Assembly: GCF_014839805.1 (NCBI RefSeq)
Contig: NC_051119.1
Span: 7,929,245 to 7,993,244 of the forward strand
DNA from: Manduca sexta
Taxonomy: Eukaryota > Arthropoda > Insecta > Lepidoptera > Sphingidae
Direction of reading: 5' to 3'
DNA length: 64,000 nucleotides
Position numbers and translations under genes: made by a program. The notes below the pieces were generated by a model. That model worked only from the letters and a program-made list of their open reading frames with translations, searched no databases and was not told where the DNA came from. Of the stretch, positions 1 through 11,214 are shown in pieces (within the stretch, counting starts at the first letter, position 1; each line of letters starts with the position of its first letter).

Positions 1-396
1 TTCTGTAATGATATCAAGATTATAATATTTTATATATTATAGAAACTTGTTCTCATCCGATTAAAATTCAAGTATTTAGGGAAGCAATGCTATATTAAAG
101 ATTTATTGAGAGGTGTAGCCATTAGAATTACTGTGCATTATAGGGCTTAAAACCTCATGTCTTAGGGTGGTGGGCGCAGTGCTATGCCGTCAGTGTTTTG
201 TTTAAAGTTCAAGTTGTGTTGCAGTCATATCGCTTACTATGAGGCGAGAGGTTAGCTGCTTTTGTCAATTTATATTAAAATGCATATTTTTTATTATTTT
301 GATGATGTGCAAGTAACTTGCTAGGCAGCACAACGAGTAAGCACAAACAAGATATCCCTTATCAATCATAAAAGGCCAATGTAGTGATAGTCATAC
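1..396. other. Left edge: intron of the MYND gene with a decayed repeat
   Basis: No coding exon is visible here on the minus strand, so the next exon of the MYND gene must lie beyond the window. About 100-290 is a worn plus-strand copy of repeat family R1. It shows the family landmarks: a block like CTCATGTCTTAGGGTGG, then the GCGCAGTG block, then CATATCGCTTACTATGAGGCGA. Confidence 0.6.
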
Positions 397-515
397 CTTG
401 TATATGCCATTGGTGGAAGGTTTGCTAACTTTCCGATATAGCTGGTGACTGTAAGCTACAGTCAAAGGCGCTGTGGCTATTTGAGTCAATGCCGCGTACT
501 GTATGTCGTTCATAT
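397..515 (-). CDS. MYND gene, coding exon 4 (last exon in the window)
   Basis: Acceptor TATTTTTCAG precedes 515 and donor GTATGA lies at 396-391. Entering in phase 1 it encodes D then MNDIQYAALTQIATAPL and onward to NGIYK, 39 full codons, leaving in phase 0. Further exons must lie to the left of the window. Both splice sites and the phase fit exon 3 exactly, which is the main support for such a short exon. Confidence 0.78.
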
Positions 516-3500
516 CTGAAAAATAATCATTTGTTTTCTATTTACTGAATCTATAATAGAGTCGTGACTTACTCATATAGGTCAGGAAATCGAATGGCTA
601 AGAAAACTTTGAAAAATATTAAAGAAAATTAAGACATTTAGATAGAATGATTAAACTCAGTAGCTGACGTTGAACTTACGTATCTGCCTATTTTTTGGAG
701 TTATGTAATTTTGAGAAATTATTTCACAGAGCATCGAAACCTAGTTCTACCGGGGTGATATTATTTTCAGATAAAGCCACACTCACCAATTTCCTCTTCA
801 TACATAGAAGCTAGCACCTCATTGATCTTCTCCGGTATTTCGTAGTCTCCCGTCATTACCTTGGTAGGGAGCTTTGGCTCCAATCGTCCTTTGGTCTGTT
901 GGTATGTCACCAACTTCTGATATAAGGCGTAAGATTTGCACCAACGTTGGTGAGACAATGGTAAGTGGTCGAGGCTATTGGCGCAGTAGGATATCTGAAA
1001 AGCAATATAGGCATCAATTGTTAATATTTTCAAAAATTTATCTCCTTGATCAAGGTCTAAAAATTATCAGCTATATATCCGAAATTAATTCTATAATGAA
1101 GGTTTTGTTATAGATATAGACCGAAATCCTAAAGAAGTTCAGATGCTAGAGGCACCGGTTTGGCAGCTGTTCATAAATATTAATCTAAATCCTTTCTGCA
1201 ATTTAATATTGAAATGGAATTAAAATTTTAAGTTATGAACCTTATCTGTTGCTTTTACAATAGCCATTGGAGTGCCAGAATATGCGTTCTCTTGGCAAAT
1301 ACATCTCTTGTCGACAGGGAATGGCAAGACAAATGATTAAGTAGACGTACGACACTCAGAGTATTTAGCTGCTATGCGCGGGCACCAACCCAAATACTAA
1401 AGCTAAACGTGTTAATCGGGTTCATCGTTGTTTACGGTTCGTTAGCCTAATCGAAAGTAATCTTCGGTAATTAGATATAGAGCTATAGAAAATATTTCTT
1501 TAACCACGCTATGTTGTTTTATTGTTCTTCATATGGGCATGGTAATGTGACGTCACTGCAATATAAGTGAACTGGCGTCCCGGAGGAGTAACGATTGACG
1601 ATAGATGATCTCTCGCCAGATGACATAATGCCGGCATGTTTCTAAGTCGGATATAGGTACGCATAGGTTGATTCCAGAACGCGATACATTTACTTGGCCT
1701 ATTAAGGAGGGTCATTTTTATGACTCACGTTACCATACGGGGTCTTGATAATATAAAGATTTTGCATTTCAACATTCAATATGTCAAGGTGAGCAAAGTC
1801 TACAAGTCTACTTAATTCAAATTCCCAAATTGATTAAATCTGTTCATTAAATTATAAGTTGTCCATTAGCCGAGCGGCTTGCTTTTCTCATTATAGATTT
1901 AACAAGAGGTTACCTGTCCACATCCCTCACAATCTTTAAGCCTTGTCTGCCTCCATTCCCGACATCTGACGTCAGCGCAAATCCTAGGGTACAAGAGCGC
2001 CTCCTGCTCCCACGGCACAAGCCTGCGCTTCAGGACCTTTTCACAGGAGAGTATCATCTGCATTCTCAGTAGACGATAATTCTGCCCAGTAATGTTCTTC
2101 GCTTCGGCATAGATGTGTTTCTGATCTGTAATAGAAATTTTAAATAATGATATTATGTAGGATTCTAATAAATATGGAAGTTCTGAACTTGTATGTACAA
2201 TAAATAAACCGTTAAATTTTGGTTGTTTGATACATAGATAGAAGTTTTGGATTGACTTAAATATATCCTCTGTATATTAATGAGGAAAAATAAGTAAAGA
2301 AACTAAGAAAGATTTTAGCGCAGCTTAAGTCACGACTCGTCAGCAAAAGCTAATGAACAAAGAAACACTTGAGATTTGGTATAAAACGGAGAATTCTATC
2401 AGGTTTCAAAGTTTATTTACACTAACCTTTAACATGAACGATAGTCGAAATAGCGAAGCACAGCGCTTGGTGCTGTGGCCAGTCTTCATCCTTATGTTTT
2501 ATGCTGCAGTAGAACAGCAAGTTGCAGAAATTGCACGGAACTCGTATAGAAGACAACTCCTTAGCGCACACGTGGCACGTATTCTGCAAGAACACCTTAC
2601 GAAAACTGTATTTGTAAATAAAATCTCCGTTTTCATTCGAATTTTTCAACAGGAAGTCTTTTGATGCCTTCTTGCTTTTAGTTTGAGATTGCTTTGATTC
2701 CTTCATACATTCTATATCATTGGCATCCTTTATTTTCACTTTAGCTTGTTTAGTATTCAACTTTTTATGTTTTTCCTTTTTAAAGTCGTCCTTATTCGAT
2801 GATACAGGAATATTTGGATGGCCTAGCAAGTTTTTTGGCTGGGGTACATTGGCTTCCCGAAAATCCTCTTCGGGTGCTGTGATATTTATATCAGGTTTAT
2901 TTGATGCCAGTTCCTTTTGGTTAGAATCAGTTACTTCGCTCAGTATCATTTCAAACGTTTTATTAACATCAACGTCGTCAGGACTTGAACCTAAAGCGTC
3001 TTCGAATTTTTCTATTGGATCATAATCTACATCTGTAATCGGATCTGAAGTATTCACATCATCATTACCTGGTAATATTTCTGAGTCTTTTTGCTTAGTC
3101 TCTTGTTTACTTTGTTCTTGAGTCTCTGTCTTTTGTTCAGTCTTTTCTTCTCTTTTGTCTTTTGAGGATTCAGCTGAAGTTTGTGTAGTAGTTGATTGAT
3201 AAACTTCTTGTTTACCTTTCCGTTTTTTTCCTTTGCCTTTGTTATCTCTTCTTGCTGGACAAATTGGAGGTGCTTCAGCACATTGTGTCTTTTCTGGTGG
3301 TTTTTCAATTTTTTCTTTTTTGAGTTTACTGTCCGTGGATTCTTTAGGTATTTCTAGATCTTTATCATCTTCTTGTACGGCAAGCGGTGCAATTCCTTTG
3401 GTTTCTTTTGGTATTTCTTCTGCAGCAGGTGGTATATATTCAGGGTTTATTTGCAGGTCTATCGATTCCTTCTTAGTTGTTTGAATATCTTCCGGTTTAG

Positions 3501-5880
3501 AGAGTTCTTTTTCAGAAGTGGTGATTTCAACTTTACTACTGTGTGTTTCTTCATATTGCTTTTCTAATTCTTGTTCACTTTTTTCCATTGCTGTTAACTC
3601 AGCCAACGACCTTTCTATTGATAATCTCAATTCTTCCATTTCTTGATTAACTTCTATCACTTTAGATTTCAAATCGGTTTTTTCTGTAGGGCTTTCCATT
3701 TCGGTTATATTGAATGAAGATACCATTATTGGTGTTCCTATTGGAGTTTCTCCCGACCCTTGAATTAAAGGCGAGGTTAATCCTACGGGGATATTCAATG
3801 TGTCTGGTAAAGATATTTCGCAAATTACCGTATTGTTATTATTATCGATATTAAGTTGGCTTGTTGATCGAGGATACACGATGTCTGGAGTGACGTCACA
3901 AGGTGAACATTCAGAATCATCCGCTTTGACACTTCGGATTTCTAAAGTTTCAATTGGGGATTGTTGTACAGTTATTTCAGGCTCTTTTGCACATTCTTCA
4001 TTTTTTCTTTCTATATTTAAATTGAATTGTTCGTCTTTGACCCCAGGAGTAGGTGGCATTTTGAGCGACTTTTTTCCTCTCCTTTTTGGTTTTATCCATT
4101 GTTCTTCAGGATGTTCAGTACTTTTAGAATTTGTATCTACAGTTTCACCCTGAGATTCTACTTTCAACTTAAGAATTTCGTCCAGTTTTTGGTCAGTTGC
4201 TTTTACTTCGATATCTGTTGGGACCAAGGTTTCAAATATTGATTCGACATCACCAATGTCTTTTCCTTCTTTGCTAAGCTCTGTTGTCATTTCCTCTAAA
4301 GTTTGAATAGGTTCTACTTCCACGGGGCTGGGTATAGGCATTTTTAGTGGTTTCCGTTTCTTTTTACCCGTTTTGTTATCTATAGGTACATATTTTTGCT
4401 CTTCTGCACTATGTTGTATTGTGGATTTATTTCCAATTGCTTCTGCAATTATGTTATCCCTACGTTGTAGTGCTGCTGTTTGATCAAATTGTTCCTCCAC
4501 AGTGAAAGTGTCTAATTTAGTCTCTTCTTTTGATGCCGTAAATTCACAGATATCAGTTATTAATTGCTGTGTGGGTTTGAATATTTCTTTTAATTCTGGA
4601 GTATCGAGTATATTTTCTTTTTGTATAATATCTGGTACGTCAGGCGTTGTTATGACCCTAGAAGGTTGTTCTAAAATTAGCGATTCAAGTGTAGTACTAA
4701 CGCCTTCACTCATTGAAACATCTGTAGACTCTTGTTTACCCTTTCGTTTTTTATCTACAGGCTTTGCTATTTTTGCCTTTGGTTTCGGGCTTCCTTTATC
4801 CGGCTTAGAGATTTCTGCAATACTATCATCTTTAGGGATTATATCCACATTCTCGTTTTCTCTCGTTACCTGCACCTTGCTTGCTTTGATTACATCTTTA
4901 GATGTGTTTTCGAACTGAGTGTCTAATTCAATATTCTCTGATGAAATTACTTCTGTAATATCTTTCAGTGATTCTGCTTCAATATAAGTAGCTTGTGTCT
5001 GAATAATTTCATCAGGCATTTTAGTATCACGTACTGGTTCAAAACTTTTAGAGGATTCTACTGGAATCAACACATCAATTTCTTCTGATTTAGGCGGATT
5101 TTTCTTATCTTTTTTATTTTTTTTCTTCTTACTTTCAAATTTATGGACTTCAGGCGTTACATCTATATGTTTCTCAGTTTCAGGCGTAGAAATGGTTTGA
5201 GTATCATCAGCAACTAGGCTAGGTCCCTTGTCATCTTCTGTTACAGCCAATAGGTTATCTTCTATTAATTTTTCTTTTACACTATCACCTTCTCTGTCCT
5301 CCATTCCATCCGTAGGTTTTTCATCAGAGTCATCTAATAGTTTTTGAAATGCAGCAGTACACAATAGTGCATCTCCACTCTTATCACTTCTATCTGAGTC
5401 GTGTCGTTTCTTTTTCTTATTCTTCTTCTTAGAGTGCTTTACCTCTTGCTCAAACGGCTCGGTTTTCAGTACATTTTCTGCTATTTGTATTTCAGTCTCA
5501 TCTTTTATTGGTTCAGTAGGGGCAATAGAAATGTCCTCGATGGGTTCGGATACAGTTTTCGGTTTCGAATCGGTAATATTAATATTAACGTCGGTGTCGG
5601 GAATTTCACTTTTATTATCAATCTCTTTAACTGGTTCTGGCGTCTTTTCTTCATTCTTATCATCGTCTTCTCTATCTTGTTTCTTTTTCTTACCTCGATT
5701 TCTTTTTGGTTTCTTAGGTATTTCAATCTCCGGTTCAGTCACTATACCACTAATTATATCCACTCGATCACTTAACTCACTTTCATTTTTTTCCTGTATT
5801 TTCTCTGATTGTTCTTTTTGTGGTGGCGTCGGGTTCGGCTGCTTGTTAGCCTTTTTGTTTTTATTTTTTTTCGCGTTCAT
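397..5880 (-). CDS. Large disordered protein with two MYND-like zinc fingers (3' end outside the window)
   Basis: Four exons, 5880-2427, 2125-1914, 994-787 and 515-397, join at GT-AG sites in consistent phase (1, 0, 1, 0) to give 1331 codons without a stop; the gene runs off the left edge. The start is the ATG at 5880 (protein MNAKKNKNK...). The first 1100 residues are rich in Lys, Glu, Ser and Thr, with many basic clusters (for example KPKRNRGKKKKQDR) that could be nuclear or nucleolar signals, and a predicted coiled coil near residues 742-790. Finger 1 (residues 1102-1141) has C-x2-C, C-x2-C, C-x3-H and H-x3-C, a MYND pattern with His replacing one Cys. A second Cys/His module spans exons 2 and 3. 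MYND fingers usually bind short proline-containing peptides in partner proteins. The region after finger 2 suggests a C-terminal domain like that of insect MSS51-type MYND proteins, but that part is off-window. I do not recognise a named orthologue. Confidence 0.85.
787..994 (-). CDS. MYND gene, coding exon 3
   Basis: Acceptor TTGCTTTTCAG precedes 994 and donor GTGAGT occupies 786-781. In phase 0 it reads ISYCANSLDH... to ...SMYEEEI plus one base. YC, then H and HQRWC (H-x3-C), complete the second MYND-like module begun in exon 2. The following helical-looking stretch (QKLVTYQQTKGRLEPKLP) is an inference from composition. The open frame continues only five residues past the donor before a stop, as expected of an exon end. 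Confidence 0.85.
1590..1705 (-). repeat. Repeat family C, worn copy inside a MYND-gene intron
   Basis: It matches the family landmarks in minus orientation: GATGATCTCTCGCC, ATAATGCCGGC and GATTCCAGAACGCGA. The rest of this 919-base intron (995-1913) shows nothing recognisable. Confidence 0.5.
1914..2125 (-). CDS. MYND gene, coding exon 2
   Basis: This exon was too short to appear as a stand-alone reading frame; I found it from splice sites. Acceptor ATTACAG precedes 2125 and donor GTAACC follows 1914. Entering in phase 1, it gives 70 full codons (DQKHIYAEAKNITG... to ...LKDCEGCGQ) and leaves in phase 0. It carries C-x4-C (ICADVRC) and C-x2-C (CEGC), the first half of the second zinc-finger module. 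The intron to exon 1 is 301 bases. Confidence 0.85.
2427..5880 (-). CDS. MYND gene, coding exon 1 (very long)
   Basis: The exon holds 1151 codons plus one base. It ends AAAG before a GTTAGT donor (donor bases 2421-2426); the open frame runs only one codon past the donor before a TAG. The start is placed at the ATG at 5880 because the frame above it has only a TTG. Internal similarity is visible: KKRKGKQE occurs near residues 377-384 and 884-892. A basic stretch followed by LKMP and a Pro-rich tail occurs near 502-515 and 596-613. Codon use is AT-rich, like the surroundings. Confidence 0.88.
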
Positions 5881-6668
5881 TTCCGAGGTTAGGTGACTTC
5901 CACGTCCGCGCAAATCTAAAATCAGAAGCGGTCTGACCGATTTGTTTGTCTGTATTATTCTGGTCTACAAATATTCGCGTGTGATGTTTCAAATGTCATC
6001 ATATTCGCCACAAACTGAATTGGACTTTAGTATGGAAGCAAACAGTTTGTTTTGAAATGACAATGAGTACAGATTTATGCAACTACTCGGCCACAAGGAA
6101 GAGCCGCTTGCCAAAAGTGCAAGCGTTACGAGTACGCACTAAATATAAGAATTGATTCGATTGAAAATATAGATCACTGAGTCAGTGGAATTACAGTTTT
6201 TTAGGAAGAATTCCATTGCATGACGGTTCGTGGATTTCATACCCATGATATCGTCATTGAAATTTCTAAAATTAAGGAAATTTTTCATGTTGATTTTGTC
6301 ATTTTGTTTTTAAATCGTGACACATTGTATTAGTGAATTTGTTTCGTATATTTTTGCAAATTGACTCAGGTAAATGAACTCACGATTGTTTTTGGGAATT
6401 CTATAAATATTACTCGTATTATAGTCCTTAATCATGCGTTAATAATAGGTTTTTGGAAACAAAATTAGTTGCAGATAAGAATTAAGCTAAATTTACCTTT
6501 ATTTTTTTATAATATTGTGCATGCCGCAAACTACGACAACCAATTGAATCTAGACAATCACTATTCTCATATTAATACCTTATACCTACAATATTGTCAT
6601 AGCAATAAAGTTGAAATTGCATAAAAAATAGTGCAACATCTATTTAAATAAAAATGGATTTGTTTAGA
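5881..6668. other. Upstream region of the MYND gene, no feature recognised
   Basis: This should hold the 5' UTR and promoter of the minus-strand MYND gene. I see no TATA box at a convincing distance and no repeat-family match. The DNA is AT-rich, apart from a short GC-richer stretch at 5885-5905. Confidence 0.5.
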
Positions 6669-6925
6669 ATGTTCGATGGCGTAGTTGTTTTATGGTACGA
6701 CTGCTGTGTTAACGTCTAGGGTTCGATTCCCGGGTCGGGCAAAGTGATATTGGTTTTTTGTAGTATCAGCCCGGAGTCTGGAATTTGTGCCCGATATGGT
6801 GATAGGCTCGCCTATCACATCATGGGACGGAATGTAAGGCGGAAAGTGCGTGCTCCAGTTACGCCTCTGCCTACCTCTTCTGGGATAAAGTGCATTAATA
6901 ATACGTATGAATATGTGAATCTATT
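6669..6925 (+). repeat. tRNA-derived SINE, family A
   Basis: The head carries Pol III promoter boxes: A-box-like TGGCGTAGTTG at about 6676 and a B box GGTTCGATTCC at about 6720. The body includes GTATCAGCCCGGAGTCTGGA and CATCATGGGACGGAAT. Other copies lie at 14385 (minus), 35105 (minus), 43405 (plus) and 46195 (minus). The family name is not known to me with certainty. Confidence 0.8.
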
Positions 6926-7324
6926 TGTCCTCTAAGCGTTTTTAAACCACTCATCAGATTGTGATGAAATTTTGTTGAGTTGTTACGTAGAACGACAATT
7001 AAAATTGATCTGTATTTTACTCAAAGGAAGTACTAAAACAGTTTGTCAAACAGCTATAATATATTATAAAAAAAAAACAAAAGCAATTTTCTCAAACTGT
7101 TCAAATCCTCGCAAACAATTGCGAGTTGCAATTTTTAAAAAATTTACACTGTTACAAATTGACCCACATAAATCTTTTGCTCTATTTTACTGACGTTTGA
7201 AATGGGGCTGGACTTGCCAAAGGATAATCGACTCTATGGTACGTAAAAAAGGGTTCTTATAGGTGCGGATTTAGGGTACAGTATGGAAGAACCCTAAGGT
7301 GGTGTCTGATCTGTATGACATGTA
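6926..7324. other. AT-rich intergenic stretch, nothing recognised
   Basis: There are short open frames but none with protein-like composition or a start context. There is no repeat match to other parts of the window. Confidence 0.4.
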
Positions 7325-7640
7325 ATAAAGATGAAATTTATTTTATAAAATACTAGGCGTTGCTCGCGGCTTCGCTCGCAAGAAAAGTATTTCTCATCAT
7401 AAATATTACATCTTTGCCAACTTCTGAAAAAGAAAAACATGATGTAAATAATAAGGCGGATAAATCTTTACATATAATAATATTGTAACAGGCCAATGTC
7501 ACAGTATAGATATTGAAGAAATATTTATATAGGGGGTGTTTTACTTAGTATCTTTTTGTATGTTTGTATAGGCATTACACAAAAACTACTGCATGGAAAT
7601 AAATTCAGTTTTCATTGATATATGGCAGGTCTAACTTGAA
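7325..7640. repeat. Family E LINE-tail-like fragments, two orientations
   Basis: At 7325-7400, a minus-oriented end (GGCTTCGCTCGC) is followed, at about 7550-7640, by a plus-oriented piece with the family phrase CACAAAAACTACTGCATGGA. The pieces are worn and rearranged. Confidence 0.5.
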
Positions 7641-7642
7641 AT

Positions 7643-7892
7643 CGACGGTCCCTACGTATAGTATCGAATCAGCAAAATTGTATTTTGCAGATTCAATACT
7701 ACAGAGGACTGTCGATATTTAAACGGTCCTTATTAAAATGAATTGCATTTATTTAAGACAATAAGGATCGAAGTGCTTATCGCCATGGAAATTAACACTA
7801 AACAAGTGATGTTTATTCCACGATCCATACGTAAAGTATTGGATCTACACAATGTAATTTTGCAGATTCGATACTTTACGTAGGGACTGTCG
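7643..7892. repeat. Two related hairpins
   Basis: Hairpin 1 spans 7643-7714 and hairpin 2 spans 7821-7892. Each has arms of about 25-28 bases and a loop of about 19 bases ending TTTTGCA. All four arms resemble one consensus that includes TACGTAAAGTATCGAATC. The better-paired arms are in hairpin 2. This could be a foldback element or a small-RNA precursor; the sequence alone does not say which. Confidence 0.55.
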
Positions 7893-8189
7893 AAATATAG
7901 GCTCCATTTTATCCGAAAATCTTCATGCGAGCAAAGCCGCGAGCAAAGCTTTAAATAAATCTACGGAACGTGCACACCGAGACCCCTTGCATACATTTTT
8001 AATCAAGTGCCCCTCATTTTAAAACACTAATCATATGGGGTTGGACCCTCAAAACGCCAGAAGCAAGTTTGATGTATTATTTTAAGTACATTTGTTTGGC
8101 ATAAAAGAGATAAAAGGAAACTATGGCAATAAGCATTCATGTACCTTTTAAGTATATGACATACTACAATAATTTATGCTAATATTAAG

Positions 8190-8355
8190 GACAGTTGTGA
8201 GTTTTTTGTCTGTAGGTTTGAAGGGGCTAATATCTGGAATTACTGAACCGATTTTGATAATTCTTTCACCAATAGGAAACTACATTATTCTCCTATAGGC
8301 CTTCTTATCCCGGATTTCTTTTCACGCGGAGAGAACCGCGGGCAAAGACTAGTTT
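8190..8355 (+). repeat. Repeat family D (LINE-tail-like)
   Basis: It shows the family run: TACTGAACCGATTTTGATAA, then ATAGGAAACTACATTATTC, then the GAGAACCGCGGGCAAAGACTAG end. Copies also occur at 17735, 20430, 23128, 37050, 48108 and 54755 (minus). Confidence 0.65.
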
Positions 8356-8364
8356 GTAATACAG

Positions 8365-8700
8365 GGTAACTGCCCGTAGCTTTGACAAATTCAATATTTT
8401 TATGACTGCTCATGGCATTTTAAAGCAATCGCCATCTTGAGATATTAGATACATTGCAACTCAGTAACGCTCTGAAGTATATAATACAGGGCTGGTATTA
8501 TTTTTTTATTATCGCTCTGAATTATGATATCAGATGAAACGCTGTTCGGCTGATGGTAAGCGATACGACCGCCCATAAACAGTAGAAACACCATCCAACA
8601 CCTTGAATTACAAAGTATTGTTTGGTATTCAACTGCGCCCGCCATCTTGAGACATGAGATGTTAAGTCTTATTGTGTTCAGTAGTTACCCTGTCAACAGG
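8365..8700 (-). repeat. Repeat family R1, minus copy
   Basis: It contains GCGATACGACCGCCCATAAA, CCATCCAACACCTTGAATTA and GACATGAGATGTTAAGTCTT, all in minus orientation. A second partial R1 piece (CCATCTTGAGATATTAGATA) lies at 8430-8455, so the region is a mosaic. Confidence 0.65.
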
Positions 8701-9020
8701 TCACAGGTTATGACGGATTTTGAGAGCTGTTTTGTTTATTAGATCCTATTTAGATGACGAGCATAGCAATACGCTCTATAAAATCTACATGTACTTTGTT
8801 CCAGGCTTTCGCATCCTAATGTTGGCAAATAAACCTATAGTTGTAAAAGCGTGCTTTTTACATTTTACTGGATCTTAAACAATGGCGACTCACCTGAGAA
8901 CAAGCTCTCAAATGTCAACAAGCAATGTTTATTAAATAGTTCAATACATTAAATGACTACTTAAGATCCTACTCAAAGGTGATATTTATTTACTAATACG
9001 ATCTTAAGTGTCATAATGGC
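8700..9020. repeat. Repeat family G
   Basis: It shares ATGACGGATTTTGA, GAACAAGCTCTCAAAT, a TTAAATAGTTCAGTACATTAA-like run and AAGATCCTACTCAA with 38650-38880. Its class is unknown. Confidence 0.45.
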
Positions 9021-9044
9021 GAGTAATTTGCTGATCACAATGTT

Positions 9045-9200
9045 TTCCAGTAGTAGGGGAGGCCCGTGCCCAACAGTGGGACAGTATATAATACAGGGCT
9101 GATATAATGTTTTCCAAACTGGAAATTAATGGTGATTGTATTATTGCTTGGCAGAAATAGACAATACAGAGGTACCTACCCAGACAGAACTTAGCATACT
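9045..9200. repeat. SINE B tail fragment and R1 fragment
   Basis: Positions 9045-9105 carry the SINE B end (AGTAGTAGGGGAGGCCCGTG, then TATATAATACAGGGCTGATA). Positions 9150-9200 carry a minus R1 piece (GGCAGAAATAGACAATACAG, then GGTACCTACCCAG). Confidence 0.55.
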
Positions 9201-10474
9201 CTTTCCTCTACCTTTATTCTCTACAAGTCTATCTATTACCTTTGCAGGTTTTATTGGACACTGACCGATCGGTGAAAGTAAACGATGGCGATTCGAATAT
9301 TGAATTTCAACCTTAGCCCACTGATTTTAGAATCTATAATTATGTTTACTGTACGTAAATAATTCTTGATCATAGTTCGACATTACTGCCATTTCAATAT
9401 TGATTTTCAACCTTAGTCCTTTGACTTTAGAATATAGTTCCGCTGTAAATCAAAGCGAATGCTTTTTATAGAAATGTACAGTGCCCTATGAGAGGGGTTT
9501 GTTTCCCGGGCACCGGTGGGAGGGGGTCAATGCGTAAACTAATTATAACTCCACCGTCCCACTAACTAAGTGGTCGGGTTGTGTGGAAAGGAACTTTTTT
9601 TTAAGTTAACAAATCAAACAAAAACAGTGTTTTGTACGTACAAATACAAATTATTTTAATTTCACATTTTAAAATTTTTATTTTAATTTCAGTACGAACA
9701 AAAATAGAATAAAAAGTTGCAAAATGTTGCATGTAGGCTGGTTGAATGCTGTTCCTTTTTCAAACATCTTGACGCATTTTAGTTTCATCGAGTTTCAAAT
9801 CACGGTTCTAAAAAAGTTTTACTTCAATATCAACTAGTATTTATAAGTGCGTAGTGTATGCGAACACTCAATTGGGATAATTTGACGACTTCATATAGTG
9901 TGTTAATGATTAATTAATGACGAATATAGTCTTTAAATATCATTAATTTACACCAGGAATTATGTTCACTGCATCTGGTGTTAGGTGAAATCTAAGGAAA
10001 ATGATTAATAATAAATGAAAATATATCTGACAGTCGGCAGAAGTATTTCGGCCTGTCCAATTACTTCGCTTTGTATACAAGCCCATTACAGCTAAGAGGT
10101 CTCTAGAAGGAAGATACTTAGTTAGTATATTTAGATGAGTTAGTATATTCAATTTTCAAACTTTTCAAGAGGAACAATTCCGTCATACATGATCGTTGCG
10201 AAACGTTAACTGTTTACACAACGCGCCCCACGGAAGCTCTCAAAAAGAATAACTTTTCCCGTCTTTCCAATTTTTTTTTGATTTTCCGTTCCTATTGGTT
10301 CTAGCTCCTATAGGTCTTTTTAATTCACTAGCACTTTAGGAGAATAAAGCCACGAGCAACAATTATATGCATACGATAATCGATATTAACAAATAAAACC
10401 ACGCTAAATCGATAATGTCGACTTTACAGTAGAGACATTTAAAGAGAAAAATAAAACTTTTGTAATATCAGACC
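9201..10474. other. Intergenic, nothing recognised
   Basis: AT-rich DNA with a short GC-richer piece near 9490-9550. I see no coding signal and no match to the repeat families described here. Confidence 0.4.
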
Positions 10475-10640
10475 AGACGCAGCGTAGGCAGGCCTCCGAC
10501 GAGATGGACCGACGATCTGGTGAGGGTCGCCGGAGTCTGATGGATGAGGGCGGCCCAGAACCGCTCCCTGTGGCGCACAATGGGGGGGCCCTATGTCCAG
10601 CAGTGGACGATTCCCGGCTGAAATGATGATGATGATGAAT
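10475..10640 (+). pseudogene. RTE-like LINE, C-terminal end of the reverse-transcriptase ORF, broken
   Basis: The plus frame 10490-10621 reads RPPTRWTDDLVRVAGV, a TGA stop, then WMRAAQNRSLWRTMGG and YVQQWTIPG before the final stop. This is the typical C-terminal tail of insect RTE-type non-LTR polyproteins. The inner TGA replaces an expected codon, so the copy is dead. A short GATGAT tail follows, as in this class. Only the last 44 codons or so remain (5' truncated). Confidence 0.75.
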
Positions 10641-11214
10641 ATCAGACCAGTGGTTCCCAAAGTTTTCAATATTATTACCCCTGTGGTCTATGTGAAAAAA
10701 TAATACCCGCCATAAAATGTTATCAAAAACAACACAAGCAAATACAAACATGTTTATTAATCATAAATTGCACAACAGCCTTACAATTTTAACGTCAGCT
10801 CTGTTACTTTCTTTAATTACGATCCTATAATTAGATTTTTTGTTACCCCCGTGAAATAGCTGATTTACCTCTGCGGGGATAATCATACTCAGGTTAGGAC
10901 CCCAGGTACTAGATCTTTCTCAAAAAATATATTTATAATACTAGAGAGTGTTGTGTAATTTAAAACTTTATTATTTTGTGAATAAAAAAGTAATACATTT
11001 TACATGAAAGCGGAAACTGATAAAAAATCAAAGCATTAATTGCTGCTTCCAAAATATTTCCTTAGCTATACCAGAAAAATAAACATCCTGTTCTGAGGGC
11101 GCCACTGTAGCTATCGTTTTAAAGTAAACGTTGTCAATAGAAGAAATTAATTCCATATTTTACCGCAACGTGGCGAGGTTTCTTTTCCTGATCATGACAT
11201 CATAAATAAATTTA
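10641..11214. other. Intergenic, nothing recognised
   Basis: AT-rich; no coding signal and no repeat match seen. Confidence 0.4.

Noticed and set aside
1860..1885. A tRNA-Ser/Leu-like D-arm phrase (TAGCCGAGCGGCTTGC)
   Set aside because: No matching B box or cloverleaf follows; chance similarity.
2720..5896. Several plus-strand frames opposite the MYND exon
   Set aside because: They are antisense shadows: Phe/Ser/Leu-rich products complementary to the Lys/Glu/Ser-rich real protein.
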